NCBI GenBank assembly: GCA_003952965.2
Contig: RXIC02000011.1
Span: 342,885-406,884, forward strand
Source of the DNA: Morella rubra
Lineage: Eukaryota > Streptophyta > Magnoliopsida > Fagales > Myricaceae
Direction: 5' to 3'
DNA: 64,000 nt
Part shown: positions 44,080 to 59,000 of the stretch, in pieces
Position numbering within the stretch: position 1 is the stretch's first letter
Layout: the number at the start of each line of letters is the position of its first letter
Translations under genes and position numbers: made by a program
Notes under the pieces: model-generated
Told to the model about the DNA's origin: nothing
The model's database searches: none
The model's input: the letters and a program-made list of their open reading frames with translations, nothing else

Positions 44080-47000
44080 GAATAATAAAATTTATCATTA
44101 CGCCTTTAATCATATCTCGGAGAAGGTCTCAGTAGCATATTGGACACTTCATTTGCTTAATCGATTCCACGGTTTTCTCCTGATGAGGACGTCATTTAGA
44201 ATCGAATAGGGTCTTATTACACGCGTAGTTTTCCATTAAATTATCTAATCTGGAGTTTATTATGATGACAAAGAAGTATTGGAGCGCATTTTTCTCTGAT
44301 CTTAAATCACTGCATTGATATAAATAATTAGTCTTGCATGTAATAGACAGAGAGCATCACGATTTAGGAGCTCGTGTGAACCGTGATCCTACCTACGTCA
44401 TATAAGGTTTTGGGATGGTCAGCGCAACGATTCTCCTCTTTCCCCCATTTAAGAGGAGGAAGCCTCTGTATGACATTCTATTCTAATCCCTCTGGCGCCC
44501 TGTACCCCACGATTATTTTGTTTGTTCACGGTGTTCATGCCCTTGACGCCATTGCTATATTTTACCCTGCTTCTCTGCTCTTGCAATAAATCGTCGCTAA
44601 ATCTATACTTAGAGATTCTATTTTCTTATACTCACATATTGGTTATCGAAACGTCTCAAGTCTTATCCTTTGATAGCTTCGACTCAACTATTATATTCTA
44701 TTTTACGAGTCTTTAGGGATCTTACATTCCTATATTTGATCTTTTACACGTGTAACTGGTTTCTCCTCAAGTGTTACTTTCTTTCGGACTTCTTGGCCCG
44801 TTGGATAACTTCCAGTGTGACTACGCGTATGGCAAGATATTCAACGTAGAGGACCAGGCTCGGCTGGTTGAGTGAGTGACCCGTTTACAATTAGCTCGAT
44901 TCAGATACTCAATCAGTCTTGTCTTCTTTTTTTACTTTTTTTTCCCCTGCACCCTTCTCTACTATCTCTATAAAATCAACTTCTCAATCTTCCCCCCAGC
45001 CGGGGAGGCGGCCACAGAGCATGGGAGCTCACTACTTACCATAATATAGTAAGTTTGGGTACGGGGTACCTCCATTGACCAGCCCATTCTTATAAGATCA
45101 AAAAAAAAATGAAAATACATGAGTTCTACAGTAAATCAATTACACATTCGTATGTGCAAAGAACCGGCCGCAACACACTGCGGTCCGGCCTTTTCGGCTC
45201 CTCCCGGTACTTCGAGAGATGGACGTCCCGTTTCCCTTAGTGAATCTAATTGCCTTCCTTCACTATATGCGGCACCATGCCAGTTAACACTGATTACCAC
45301 GATGGTGATACTTCTCACAAAAGGACTTAGAAGTGTAGTAAGTATGGGCAGCAAAAAAGCTTCTGCCATGTTATCCCGTCTGCTCTGCTACCTTGGTCAA
45401 GAGCTAATTGAATCATTTTTGAGATATCTTAATACATTCTACCTAATAAATTCCAATCTACCTATTATTATTTTTAGAGGATCCGTTTTACTTGGACGCC
45501 TCTGGGTTCTTGTCAGTTTGCCATCCTTTACACCAGACGTTATTCACCTGATCTTTTCGTTTCCACTACTGTTGCGCAACTGAGTCGCAAACTAATCACT
45601 TTAACTACTGTGTGGCCAAGTAGAATCGATACCTTAATCCCATGGACTCTTTTACTTTAACTTTTATCTTGTTTTCCCTTATATTAACATGCTCCTCCTC
45701 GTTTTTACATTCTTACACTACTTCTATTCAAATCTGGGTCTGCTCTGATGAGGTGGTCCATATAAATACTGTAGTAATAATACTACTCACTATAAGTCTC
45801 ATTCAGTGCAATACTAAATCTTGCTTCTAATGCTACAACCCGTAACCGGTATTAATTCCGTTGCGCCACTATTCACACTTTTATACTCGTCGACATGCGT
45901 TTCCCCATCATTAGGCTCTCCCTCGTATATTTATAGTGGCTGCATATGTTAACAAATTACAACGAAAAAATGCTTGAGCCTTCTTTATCAAAATGACACC
46001 TCCTCACCCTGACCATACGAATTGTCCTTAATGTTTAAACACTAACCCCTGGAATGGTTTCTGTCGCTTTATCATTTTCCCCTGCAGAGAGAGGACAAGG
46101 AAGTTCCATCTGGGCTCTTTTTCTCAACGACTTTCTTTTCTTCTTTACTGCCCGACCTTCCTTTCCTTGTTTCAGAAATTAACTTTTACCTTCTCTACAT
46201 TCAACGGGAAATACCATCCCTTTGCCGATATAGCCTCCCCTCCGCCCATTTCTCCCTAACCTCATTTACCTTCCCCGCTATGACAGTTCCCTAAACACTT
46301 TTTGTCCTCTCCTTTGGACCTCAATTCTTCCGCCTTCCAACTCAACATACGCCTTAATTGTCCTTCGGCGCTTTTATCTAAAACTGGTCAGTCTTCCCGT
46401 AAACTCTATATTCATTTCCTCCACTTTTCCCCGGCCATTTCTCTTTTCCTCCTTGGTTACCCGGGCTTAGGGGGTTTTCAAATCTCCTTTATCCAGGTAT
46501 TTAAGTGTATGTAGGTCCCCTATTTTTCCTAAATCATGCCAACTTCGCCACGAACTCAAATTTTTTTTGGATGTATGTTTTCATAAGGGTTTTTGCCACC
46601 CCACCAAATCAGTTATGAGCTCCCCCCCTCCTAACTTATTACTTGGGTCATTCCATTACGGAGCACCTGTAAACAGTTGGTGCGACTATTTCCATATCAC
46701 CCATATTATATGGTTTATCGCTGCGCGTACCTACACCTCTATTGTTGCTTCATTCCATTCTACCAGAATCTAATTCGTTGTTTATCCTCTACTCCTACTT
46801 TTCTTCCTGCTGTAGTATCCTTCATTTATATATTCCACCCCTTATAATTCACGTTCAAAACTAACTTCTTTCCACCAATCGGCGCATTACCTCTCGAATC
46901 GCATTTTCTACCTCCTTACCACTCTGCCGGCCACCTTGGTTTTTCACTCCATCCCTCTCGGGCTTACATGGCATACTCGGCTAACCATAATGGCCTGGTT

Positions 47001-50000
47001 TAGCTACAGCTTATCCTTCACCTGGACCCCTTCTCCGACCGACAACCATGTAGGTTCCTCCTCACCCTACTCATTAACATTCAATTACTCTTGGAGTATT
47101 CCAGAACGAGCTTTAGGTCCTGGAGTTTCCGGCAGATTTACTTTCATGGCTTTCGCCGCTTCCGATTTGGCTACAACTTAACATAATCTTACATCCTTAT
47201 CTCCAATGAATCTCGGCCACACATGGCCACTCTCCTCATTTCTCCTACGTCCGACGGGTAATCAAATTTTCTGAGGACTGGGCCTAGCAGTCTCACAACT
47301 ATGACGCCAGCTCTTTCCTCGCACTATACGCCTTTTTTGGCTTATCTGTCATGGGATATATGATAGGAATTAATTGACGTACATTTCCTTATGTCTGGGT
47401 GTCCTGTTCGACTTTGACGTTTTAACCCCGTCGTGCTGCTAAACCGACCGCGACAATTACTGGATGGTATTCGTTGCTGCTGTTGGTGGGTATTCTGGGT
47501 CACCTTCACACATTTAAGGTTGGGGCTAGGGTTGTCCCTGCTCGCACAGGGTGTAAATGCCGGGCACTCGTAATTTCACAGTGTATTCAACTGGGCCGCG
47601 AACTTGGTTGGCTGAAACCTGGTAATTTAGGCTGGGACACTGGAATATTCGGTCACCCCATGTCGGCATCTTGGGCCTGGACTTAATTTCTTCTCCCTTT
47701 CTACTTTTCCGATTTTGGTTTGCATACTTACCCTTCTCAGTCGTGTGAGTTCGTATTTCTTACAATTCATTTCAACCTGTCTCTTTGCTGATTTTTCGGT
47801 GGGGTATACAGACTGTTTTTTCACACGTCCTTATTTTAACATTCGGGTGTGGCTTTTTTGTTGTGCACAGTTGTCTTGGCACGGAACTTTATTGGCTGGG
47901 TTTACTCCTCTTTGGGGCTCCCCCGTCTACTCCAAACCTACGTAGGCTGGATGTTGTTTAGGGTTCATTCCTGTTATGACTAATCGTTTTTATTCCTGTC
48001 TCCACCTAGGGATATTCACTTTCTGTCTGGGTCTTGGGTGCTCGTTACTGCGCACCCTTAAGGGCTTACCTACTCCTGTAAGCTTCGGGTGGTTATTTTG
48101 TGCCCCATACTGGTTTTCCCCTCAATACTTCTCCCCACTTCTGGCCACTATATCTCCCACTACAGGCCTCACCCTACTCATTCTTCTACAAAGCCTCCAC
48201 TTTTCCCGGCCAGCAACTCCACCCCTTTGCAACTATCGGGTCCCATATCCCAACAACCTCCTCCTCGCCTGTTTGTTGGAGTGGTGGTCAACCACGGCGC
48301 TGATATATTTTGTCTCGAGCTGCACGATGTTCTGCTTACAGATACCGCGCGTGACCAATGAAATCGATTCCCCGCAGGACCACACATTGCTACCATTTTC
48401 GACACTAGCTTCATTTACGATTTCTCTTTATATCTGAATTTGGGCCACTTCATTCGTGCTTTCCTCATTCTTCTTCTTCCCCTCACATTACTGTCATTTG
48501 TTTAGGCATGAATACTTTGTAACTGTGGACACAACCCAGGCTGTTCTACCACACTGCATCATTTTACATTCGCTGCTCTCTGTTTGTGCTACTCTCGATC
48601 CAGAAAATGTTATCACCGGTAATAATCTTGCTCACATCCTGGACCTGTAATGTCCTTATGCTATTGTTACTAGAAACGCATCAATGAATCTCAGCTCCAC
48701 CGACTTAATATTTTGATGCGTGGACTGGACTGTTAACCGTTTGATCCACCACACTCTTATAGTTCGGCGCTCTTACACTGTACCTAAGGTAACATCAACA
48801 CCCAAACTACACAAACGGAAGCTTGCAACAACCCTTAACCATCGCACACAACCTCCAATTTTCTCGACCTTTAACTCGGACCTCTTGACTGCCAAGGGCC
48901 TTTTAGATATTTCCCCCCCTACCAACATGCTTGAGGCATTCCCGTACTTGGCATAGCTTTTTTCCCTCACTCATCTGAGCTCCCTTTTCCTCTACAATAC
49001 GCGTTTTAAGCACTCTATTTACACACCCTAATTGCTTCGTACTTTTTCCCCCCTGGGGCATACTTGGGCTGATTAACTTCATGGTCTTACCTGCATGTCC
49101 TTTTTTCACTCTATTCGGCTTCATGTCTGCTTTTTGGGTTGTCCAGTACTTACATTTTTGCGATTCCTCTAGGCTGGTAGTATCTTGCTTCGCCGTTTAC
49201 CGCCGCCACCCCCCTTATCCATCTCAGGTCAGAAGTTAACGGCTCATGTTGTATTTGCATTCGGCCCGTATATTATTGTACTACTTTCTGTTTTCCCCCT
49301 ACATTTTGTTCTTGGTCCCACTTTATACGTTCTCTGTCTATTCGGGTCATCCTTTCCTCGGGGCTTCTTCTCATCCTTTTATAGTTACGCTCCTAACGGT
49401 CTTATGCTTCCCCTACATTAGGACGCTAGGTTATTATTCTTTGTTTGCACTATCTCTTTTTTACTACGACTTTCCGCATATAATTCGTGCATGTTTTTTT
49501 CCTCCCGGGCCCTCTATCGTTTTTTGTCCGAGCTATAGTCCTTTTGTTTCGGTATATCGCCCAGCAAATCTATCTTCTTTCCTAACACTCGAGGTCCATC
49601 TATCAACAACTTTGCAGGCCCCCTTGCCGGCGGCCCACTGGTCCCCAGCTCTTACACCGGTTCGCACTAAATATTTGAACGACTCCTGGTAGTGACGTCT
49701 ACCTTCCCCTCTTTTTTGGGCACTCAGGGTTCTCTTTTACTTTAACACTCTTCTGCCCCTTTTTTCCGCTGAATCTATCACTCATAAGTTCCGCCACCTC
49801 CATGCCATCGCCACTTTCGCCTGTTGTACCACGCAATTCCTTCTGTATTGCCCCGGATTTATGTCTCGCTTTTCTCCATCTGGATGTGTGCTAGTTTTAT
49901 GGGTATTGATTAGAGGGATCACTAGGCGTGCTACCGTGGAAGTCGCAGACTCGTTATCCTATCCCTTTCATCTACGGCTTTCCGTTGGCTATGTCTCCGC

Positions 50001-53000
50001 ATCCCCTACCACCGCTTTATTCCATGATTCCCTGCATGATTGTCTTTTTTTCTAACTACATTTCCTATTAAAATAGCATCAACGGTTGTCTCTCCCTCCC
50101 GTGGCGGCCGCGGATGCTCTCCCTTGCTTTCCGGTACGCTTTTGTCCTCTGCCATGGTCTATGTGAATAGACCTCTTTGATTCAAGACTGGCTGCTCCGC
50201 TTTCCCCTCATAATGAACTGCTCATTTCACCTATACTACTGGACTTTGCTTTGGTAATAGTATTGCTGCGGTTTTACTTTCTTCCCTCTCACTCCCTTGG
50301 GTTTTCCTTTCCATCTTCCCCCACTTCTTGGGACCCCCCTGGTTAGTCGTTCTGCCACCACCCTCCACTTCACATTTCCACACCCCGTCAAGCTTTTAAG
50401 TATGCTTTTTTTTCCTCCCCCAGGGACTCCTTTCCTTCCCTTTTACCGTGCTGCTTTGCTGATACATTGCTGACCATCCGCTCCCCCATTCCCCGCTTTT
50501 CTGGTCGTTTCCCTATGTGGTGCTTTTACTCCATTTCGCTTCATCTGTCAGCTTCTTTCTTGTTTCACGCCGCCCTTCCCTTGGCACTGGACTCCAACCT
50601 ACTGTCTCCCCCTCACACCCCACTGTCCCCTTCTTGTTTCGGACTTGCATCCCATCCTGCCTTCCCCTCGTCGTCACGGATGCTCCAACATGATGGTTAT
50701 GGTGGTCTCTTACCCCACGCTGCATGATACCTCCTTGCCCAATGTAGCTCTATCCACTTGCTGGCCTCTACACCCGTGGCCTCTTTAAACCAGCCACTCT
50801 TAGCCTGGTCCTTTATTTTTCCCTTTCCGCTGCTTTAATTCACTCCACAAGTTTTTTCACTAACCGTATTGACTTGTACATCCGCTCACCGAACGTTGCC
50901 CGACTGTTCCCAATCTATGCATCATTTCTTGCCCGAATGCCGCTTCCTTTCTGTTTTGCTTTGGCTACCGCCATCTCAGGACATCCATTCCCTTTGATTT
51001 TTCCACCCGTGACTTTTCAGGGCCTGAGTTTTCTCTCCTTCTACGCCATCTCTATGCCGCTTTTCTTTCGGCCCTCCTTTCTCTTTTTTTCGTGGTCCAA
51101 TCCCCTCTAATCTCCCCTCTGACACACTCTTTCCTTCCCTTTCACCTGTCTTGGTCCTAGCACAATCCCGGGTCAACTCGTCCCCTGTCCTGCCTCATCC
51201 ACCCTGTTCTCTCCTCTCTTTCCGCCCCACCTCCCACTCACTGCTCGTTTTCCCCTCATCCCCCTCTGGCTATCTCTTGCACCGCATTCTTCCCTCTGCC
51301 CTTCTGCAGCCTACTCTTGTCTCCGGGATCTCTCACCAGTTCCCCCTATTCCCCTGGTTGGACCTTGTTTCCACCACTCCTGCTTTCCCCCCGGCCTTTT
51401 ATTATCTCTTCTTCTGGCTACCATTGTGGCATTTGCCCACTTGCCTCATGCTCTTCCGATGGTTTTTCCCTTCTCCCTACGGACGGCTTCTCTCCTTCAC
51501 CGGCATGGACCGCCCGGCCTTTCGTTCCTTGCCTGTACTTAACCATTTGCAACCCTTTCTATTATGATTATGTGGCAGCTGGCCAATTTCCTTCTTTTTT
51601 GCTCTCCACCCCTGTCCCCCTGGTTTCTTAGCTTTCCCTTTTCCACGCGCTCTTATTCCGGTTTGGTTCATCCAATGGTGGGAACGTTTTGGTTCATCGC
51701 CCTTCTTTTCACCTTTGCCGGTTTTGCTACTTGGTCAGCCGCAAACCCCTTTGTCGACCTGCCTTTCCCCTCAACACTGCCCATGGGAAAAATAGTCGAC
51801 TCGCGTTTCCCCAACTCGCCGTTTGTTCTTCGTAATTCACCCATCTATCATTTCTGTACTCCCTGGCTTTTCGTTTGTGAACATTCTCTTTCCCCCGCCC
51901 TTTAACTGGTCTCATATCCCAACCCTTAATTCGTCTCCTTGTGTGAGTGCGTTATCACTTTGGACACTTTATTATTTTTCCGCCCTAAACTCCTCAGAGC
52001 CACCCTACCCCTAAGCCGCATCCTCTTTTTCGCTCGCCCTTTCTACAGTAATCCTTTACTCCATTTGCGCGCCCTCACACGGCGACCTCTCACGACGCCT
52101 TCTTGCCGTCTTCTCCCACGTTATCCTCGGGACCTACAGCCGCGCAAACCTATACTGTCTATACCAGCTCTACTCGAAGTGGGTACCCTTAGTCTGACCG
52201 GGATCTCTATGGAGCTACGGGCTGCCGTCCTCCATTTTATGATGTGTGTAACCCAAGTTTTGACAATCATCCTGTCGCTTCATCGGCCATCCCGTCGCTC
52301 TCTGTCCTTCTTACGTCCTTTGTCACGTTGGGACTTTATTACTGTTTCTCTCTATGGTTCTCTTCCCGAGGGAGGCACTTCTGGGGTTGGTGGAAGGAGT
52401 AAGGCTATTGATTTATGTTTGTCTTATTTTATTTATTTATTCTCTAGGAAATTATGGCTTTTTTCCTATTCCACCCCCATGCTCGTCCATAACTTTGTCT
52501 CTCTTTTTCTCATTCATATCCTTTAACTTCGGGGAGCACTAACTCTCTCTTTCTCTCTCCTTCATTATCCTCCCCTTCCCAATCAGAATCTCTTCTCTTT
52601 CCTTATTACAAATCATTGTCCAATCGACATCTCTTTCTCCTATTCTCGGGAATACTCACTCCTTTTGTTCTCTTTTCCATTCCCCCGTGTCTTTCGGTGT
52701 GGGTTTTTCACGGTAATGGCATCGTCTTGTCTTTTCGTTTTCCGTAAAAGTGGTATCCGTACGTTGATCACGTATCGATGGTTGTTTTTCTTAGTACTGT
52801 AATTTTTTTCTGTATGCAGACATGGTCATGCCCTAAACATTGACCTTACAATTCACTATTAATTGGTTGGTGGTTGAGATGCCACTACTACGTCTGTCCA
52901 AGATATCATTCCCTTCATCTGTCTTTAATGGCTCTACTTACTTCAACTGCATATGTCGCTTAATGACGTTAATTTTGCTTTCTTGCCTTTGGGCCTATAG

Positions 53001-56000
53001 GGTCACGGGATCCTTCTCCTGGGGCGGGTCCCTTGGGGTCATATATTTTATTCTATGTTCGTCTCTCGGCTCTCGCATGGGTCTTCATTTGTTGTGGTGT
53101 CTCTCTCGCTTGTGTTTCTGGTGCTGGTTTCTGTTTCTATATTCTTTTTGCTTTGGCTCGAATGATCTTCGCCTAGCTTTACTATTCGCTTCACAGGTCT
53201 ATATGGTTGTTTTTTGTTTATCAATATCCCTTTTAGGTTATTTTTGTTGTATTAATCATATTCTATCATATATTGTTATAGGTCTTCCCTGATCTTTCTT
53301 TCTTTATCTTCTTCGGTCGATTCCTTTGGGTCTTCACTCTCTTCAGGTTTCATCCTTGCCCGTGTACTTGTTCTCTTTTAGTGTTCTTTCTGTTGTTCAT
53401 TTTTCTAATTCGGTTTGGCTCTCTTGCTCTGCTCTTCTCGCGTAGAGTTCTTCCTCTTCTATTCACTTCCTCTTTTGGGCCTCATTTTCCATTTATGACC
53501 GTTCTTTTATTGCTTGCTTTTTCCTCATCATATATATTTCACTGTGGCTGCTTGTATGTTTGGGCATTCTTATTATGGTCACGTTCTCGTTCCAATGTGG
53601 AGGCGGATAATATGGTATTCTCTACATATCCCTCTCTTTCTTCTTGTTATATGTTTTCTATTGGTACTCGTTTACTTGTCAATCTACTTCTCCTATTTGA
53701 TTTTCTTTCAGTATTCTCGTGTGGTTCTGTTGTTCGTCTGATTGTTTCCTCTTTTCTTCTCCGTTGTTTTTGGTTTTTTTTGCTTTTTTTTGTGCCCTTT
53801 TGTTTCGTTCTTTCATTCATGTTTTCCTCGCTCGGTCTCTTCCTCTCTTTCTTCTATTTGGTGATTGTCATCTCACTTTCTCGCCCTTCTGGCTCTTCTT
53901 TCTGTGTTTCTCGCTCTGGTTTCTTTGGTCTCCTTCCGGTCCTATAGGTCCTCTGGCATTTCGCCTCTTTTTTGCTATATATATTGATCTCACGCCTTGG
54001 CATTTTGTCTTCTTATTGGTTGCTTATTTTTCTTCTTCCTACTACATCGAGAACCAAGCTTGTAATCGTTATTTCTTTATGGCTATTTTGGCGCCCACGT
54101 TCTTTTTTCTTTTCTCGGGTTTCCCATTGGTTATTTATAAAAACATATTTCGGGCTCACAATCTTTTTGTTGTGCGGCTATTTGATTTTAATTTGAACTC
54201 TATGATTGTTACTTTTTTTCGCTGCTTGTTATTTCAAATTTGTTTGCGACTGCGACTTTATTTAACTGGTTCTTCTTGTTCTATTTTATGGTCTATCATC
54301 TCATCATATATGAATATTTTTTTGGTATTTACTCCATTCCGTTATATTGAGGGGTGGAGGAGGAGTCTTGTCATTCTTAGGTCCAATCCTGTCGATTATT
54401 ATGACTTCTCTCCTCACCCTTTTCTCACTCAGCTCATTTTAGTTACCTCACATTCTGCCTCTTTTCTGGTTTTTCCCCACGTCTGCCGTGACCCCGTATT
54501 TGTCTTCGGGGGTGCAGTTATGGTCTCTCCTACCTGGCTCGTTCCTCCCTATTTTCCTCTTCTTCCGAGAATCTGCTATAACTTCTTCTTTGCTTTTCTC
54601 TGAGTACGTCTTTCTCGCAGGTGTTTGTGTAACGTTCCGTCTTCCGTTTCTCGCCTCCCTCTTCCGTCATCGAGTACGAAGAATTTCTGTCCCCCGTTGA
54701 GCTTTTGTTTGCTCCGCTGTGGGCTTCTTTTGTGTTATAGCCTAACACCTTTGGTAGCTTCACTGTTTATTGTCTTTGGTCTGGAAGCTTCTCTTTGACT
54801 AGATCTATTTTAGCTGAATGTATTAGTATGTTCATCCGGTTTGTATTGTGGTGAATCTGGCGTTTTTGCGTCGTGTATTTTTTGGTTTTCCCCTTCGTTC
54901 GGGATACTCATGGGCTATCTACTTCTCTTAGCTGCTTTTCCGGGGGTGCTGTTCGACGTAAGTGTATTGGGGTTCATTAAATTTTTTTTAGAATTGGCGC
55001 GTGTGAAAGAACTTCTGCTCGCATCTCAACCAATCTGTTTGGATGTCACTTTTTTTTCCACACACTCACTTCTTTGGTTTCACAGCCTCCCTCCTTTTTC
55101 ACCTTCTAATTTTTTTAACCCATATTCACACTATACTTAATCATCCCATTACGCACTTTCTCACTCTCCTCTCATTCCATCTTTTGGCCACATAGTCCTC
55201 TCAACTCGCCATTTTTTCTCCCCCTCGGCCCTAATTGTGGGGAGCTTTGTCTCTTTCTTTTGGTCTCATCTCTTTCATTAATAGGCTCCTTCCCCTTCTA
55301 TTGCCTCAGACGACTTCCGTCGCCCTAATTATTGCTTTTCTGTGCTGAGTGACGTCAAGCATTGCCTCCTCCTGTTCTCAAGTGCTCTTGCCATCCGTTT
55401 CCGTTCCTGTCACGCTGTATGTTTTCACCTCTGCTTTGATGGTTTGTCTTGCTGGTCTGTGTGGGGGCTTCTCGCTTGGCGTGCGCATTGTTTTTATTCA
55501 CTGGGTTCCCGCGCGCAACCGCCGCACATGGTCTCCCGTGGTAACGTGCTCTGAGTTTGTTGCGCTGTCCCTCCTGAGTTCCTACGCTGTTGTAGTTTCC
55601 CTTTTTGAACCTTCTTTTGCAGCTTTCCTTTCTCTCCGGCTATATCGGCGGTGGCTGCAGTTGGCCTTTTGCTTCTCTGCTAGACCACAGGGCTCTTCTC
55701 CATAGGTGGGGCCTATGTTGCCTTGTTTGCCCTGTCCGGCCGCTGCTTTGTCAATGTTACTCTCCTCCTCCTCCTCGGACTTTTGGATCGCGCACGCCTA
55801 TGTTCACACTTCCTCTTCCAGCGCGCGTACGCAGCGGCGCTCCTCTGCAGCGCTTTCCTTCGTCAGGTCGTGGGTTGGCGCGGTTCCGGCGGTCCCACTG
55901 GTACTTGTTCACCCCTCTCTCTCCCGTCCTTTGCGGGGCAGGTCCTCACCCGACTCTATTTTCGTCTCCTCACATGTTTGTTGCTCCATCTTGAATTCGT

Positions 56001-59000
56001 TGATGGTGCTTTGCTCGGCCCCGGCACGCCGTTTCTGTCAGTGGGCTTTTTGTGTCGGCCAGCGCTCGATGACTATTCTCTTTCTTTTATTCTGCACGTT
56101 TATAATGCTTGTCCTCCATTTCCCCGTGCGGCCTGCCTTATCCATCTGGGTCGTCCTTTTTCCCTTTTCATGGCGTCCCCCAGCGCCCCCCGCACCTTCC
56201 CGGCCCGGCATGGGGGGGCCCCTTTTTGCGTGTCAGCGCCCGCGCACCTGTCCTCGTCTATTTAGGACACAGGTATTTTTCTCGTTCATGCCTCGTCCTT
56301 TCTCCTCTTCCACGCTTTACGTCCACCGCCGCCTTCGCTGTGGGGCCTTTCAGCAGCGTCCGGCGCGCTGGTCAGTCCCCTCTGTTCAGCCCCGTTTCTC
56401 AATTGGCCCTTGTCCCCGTCCCGATGCGTCTTTTTTCTCTTCCTCGATACGCCTGCTTTCCTTGTTCCGCTTCCCTCCCTCTGTACTCTTGTTGTTTTGA
56501 GCCAGCTTTTGTTTTTTTTGTCTCCTGCCTTGCCCGTGCCCTTCTCCCGTGATGGTCTGTTTATATGTACGCTTGGACCTCTTTTCCGCAGGGGTGCGCA
56601 GCCCCACCCACCGCCCGTTGCTCAGCTTCTGGTACGTCCACACGGCGCGCGGCTACAATAGTTTTATCCGCCTATGTTCGGGTTGGTGGTATTGCCTTGG
56701 TTAAGCCATTCGTGACCCTATAGCGTTGGGTCGGGTATTCGCCCCACAGAGCGCACACGGAACCCATCTTGACCGGACAGGCCGGACACGGCACAGGATG
56801 CCATTCCCTTCTTTGCCCACCCGTTACGCCCTCCCAGCCCCTTCGACAGTTCGCCATTTTCCCACCTTTTGACATCTGGGTGGGTTGGGGAGGGGGCATG
56901 TACACGCTTTCCACAGTTGGCTTCTCGTGCCCTTGTTTTTTTTTTACTTGCGCCCCCTCTCTTCCCTGGCTGCTAGGCCGCTGTATTGAACCGCTCTGTC
57001 TCTGTTTATGAACGATGCTGTACTGCATCAGTGCTCACTGATCCGCCCCTGTTGCTTGTCGCTGCCTTTCGCTGTGGAGTACCAGCTTGTTCCTCCTGTT
57101 TTGGTCCTTGTCCTTGTTCTGCCGCACTTTGCTCACGTGGCCTCACTGTGGCCCACATCCATAACGGGGTCTCCTGCGGCAGGTACCCTCGACTGCTGTG
57201 CATTTCCCGCGCCGGCCCCTTCACGCAAGCTTTTGCTCTTTCCTTCAGTATGCTCCCGGGACATTGGTGTCTCCGCCTTCTTACTGAATCGGGCACTCTT
57301 AACCCGCTCGTCGGCTCCTGCCATTACCAGTCCTTCTCCATGACCCCTCCCCATCTTCTTTTGAGCTTGCTCAGTGATTGAGCCCATTTATTCTTCCCCG
57401 GCTTATTGCGTTATAATAATTCTTCGGGATCACGGCTGGCGCATTGCCTCAGGCCCTAGCGCTGGCGGGCCTGCTTATTGGATCGATCTCCCGTCTCCCA
57501 TGACCCTGGCGGGTCCGGGGCCTGCCCCCCCTCGTGCGCGTTTTCTCCTTTCCTTGCTCCAGGTCTGGTCAGCTCTGAACCCGGGGGGGGGTCTCCCCGC
57601 GTTCCGCTGCGCTGCGTGCCTAAACTCCCGGAGCTCATTGCTGCTAATCCTCTCCTTTTCCGCCGCTCTCTTTCCCTTGTCCTCTTGCTCTCTGCTGATG
57701 GTGTTTTTTTGGCCAGTCCGGCCTTCCCGTGTGGCTGTAGTGTCAGCCAGGCTACCTTGCTTCGGCGTTCTCTTTATTCGCTTGCCCCAGTGGCTTGCCT
57801 TCGCGCCTCTGATTCGCTTCCATGGTTTCTGGGGCTTTCTGGGAGGCGCACTTCAGGTTCTCCGCGCCCTGTTTGCCGCTCCAGGTTTTTTGCCTTGGCG
57901 CTCTTACGCTACCCTACTTTATCGGGCAGCCCTCGGGTGGCTGCTTTCTTTGCCAGACACTTCAACGCGCGTGCTTTCTTTCAGCTGACCCCTCTCAGCG
58001 CCTTTTCTCGATCGCTCTGTTTTCCGTTTGTGTCTGCCAACGCGCTGTGTCTTCACTTTGTCCCTCACGTTCGTCAGCCCTCTTTCTCCCGCCTCTACCT
58101 TTCTTTACTCTGGCTTGCGTCCACCCCTCTGATGTCGATGTCTTATTTTACATGGCACGCTGCCCCTGCCCACTCCGAGGGGAGCCTGTACCCTTTTGCC
58201 CCTTCTTTCCACTTTTTGCCGAATTTTTGGGACGCCTCCCTCTGTCTGGCCCTTGCCACCTTCTCTGCAGGCTTGGCCATTTTCTTCCCAACGCAATTCT
58301 CCTCTCCTCCTTGAGGTTTTCCGCCTCGATCGCGACTTTTCCCCCCAAGGAGGCGCGGCCCCGCGAAGCGCTTCGTTTTTGTAACGCACTCCACGGCGGT
58401 GCTAGGGACGAATCTGTTCTACTTAGCCCAGTCCTGCAATTGTTCCTTTTGTTGTGCATGCAAGCGGGTCTTGCTTGTCCAATTTGCCACACGTTGACGC
58501 ATGGTCCCGACAGCTGTGTTTCCTTTTGCTATGTGCGTTTCCTCTGCTCACTGTCCCGCCTACCCGGTCCCTTCGCTGTTTGTCTCCCACTGCCGTGCTC
58601 TTCTTGCGTTCTTGCGGTGTCGCCTTGTCTCTCCCTTGTTGGGCAGTTCGAAGCCCCAGTGTCTTGTTCCCCCCAGTGCCCACGCGTCGTCTTTATTACG
58701 CCAGTGCTTTTTGTTGAGGGCACTTCAAATAGAATTCTCTCTTTTGCACCTGTTTTGTTCACCGCCGCGCCCTCGGCTGGTCTAACCTCGTTAGCTCAGC
58801 GCTCCGTTCAACCTGCGTACACTTTTCATCTCCTCATTCCTCCTCAAGTCCTCTTTCTCACCCTTAGCTCGCCTTCCCGCGGCTGCTTCGCTCCCCCGGT
58901 CTCCGGGTCTTCAGCCTGCATTCCCCTGCCTTAGTTTGTCATGTGCTCCTACTTTCTAACTTCACGGCTTCGTATTGCACACCTCTATCGATCCGGATCG

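Noticed and set aside
45119..45583. 154-codon frame near the start of the anomalous tract
   Set aside because: No family motif. It is overlapped by an open minus-strand frame and lies in sequence of doubtful origin.
50101..50115. NotI-like GCGGCCGC site as a sign of cloning vector
   Set aside because: A single 8-base match in a GC-shifted tract, with no adjoining vector sequence.
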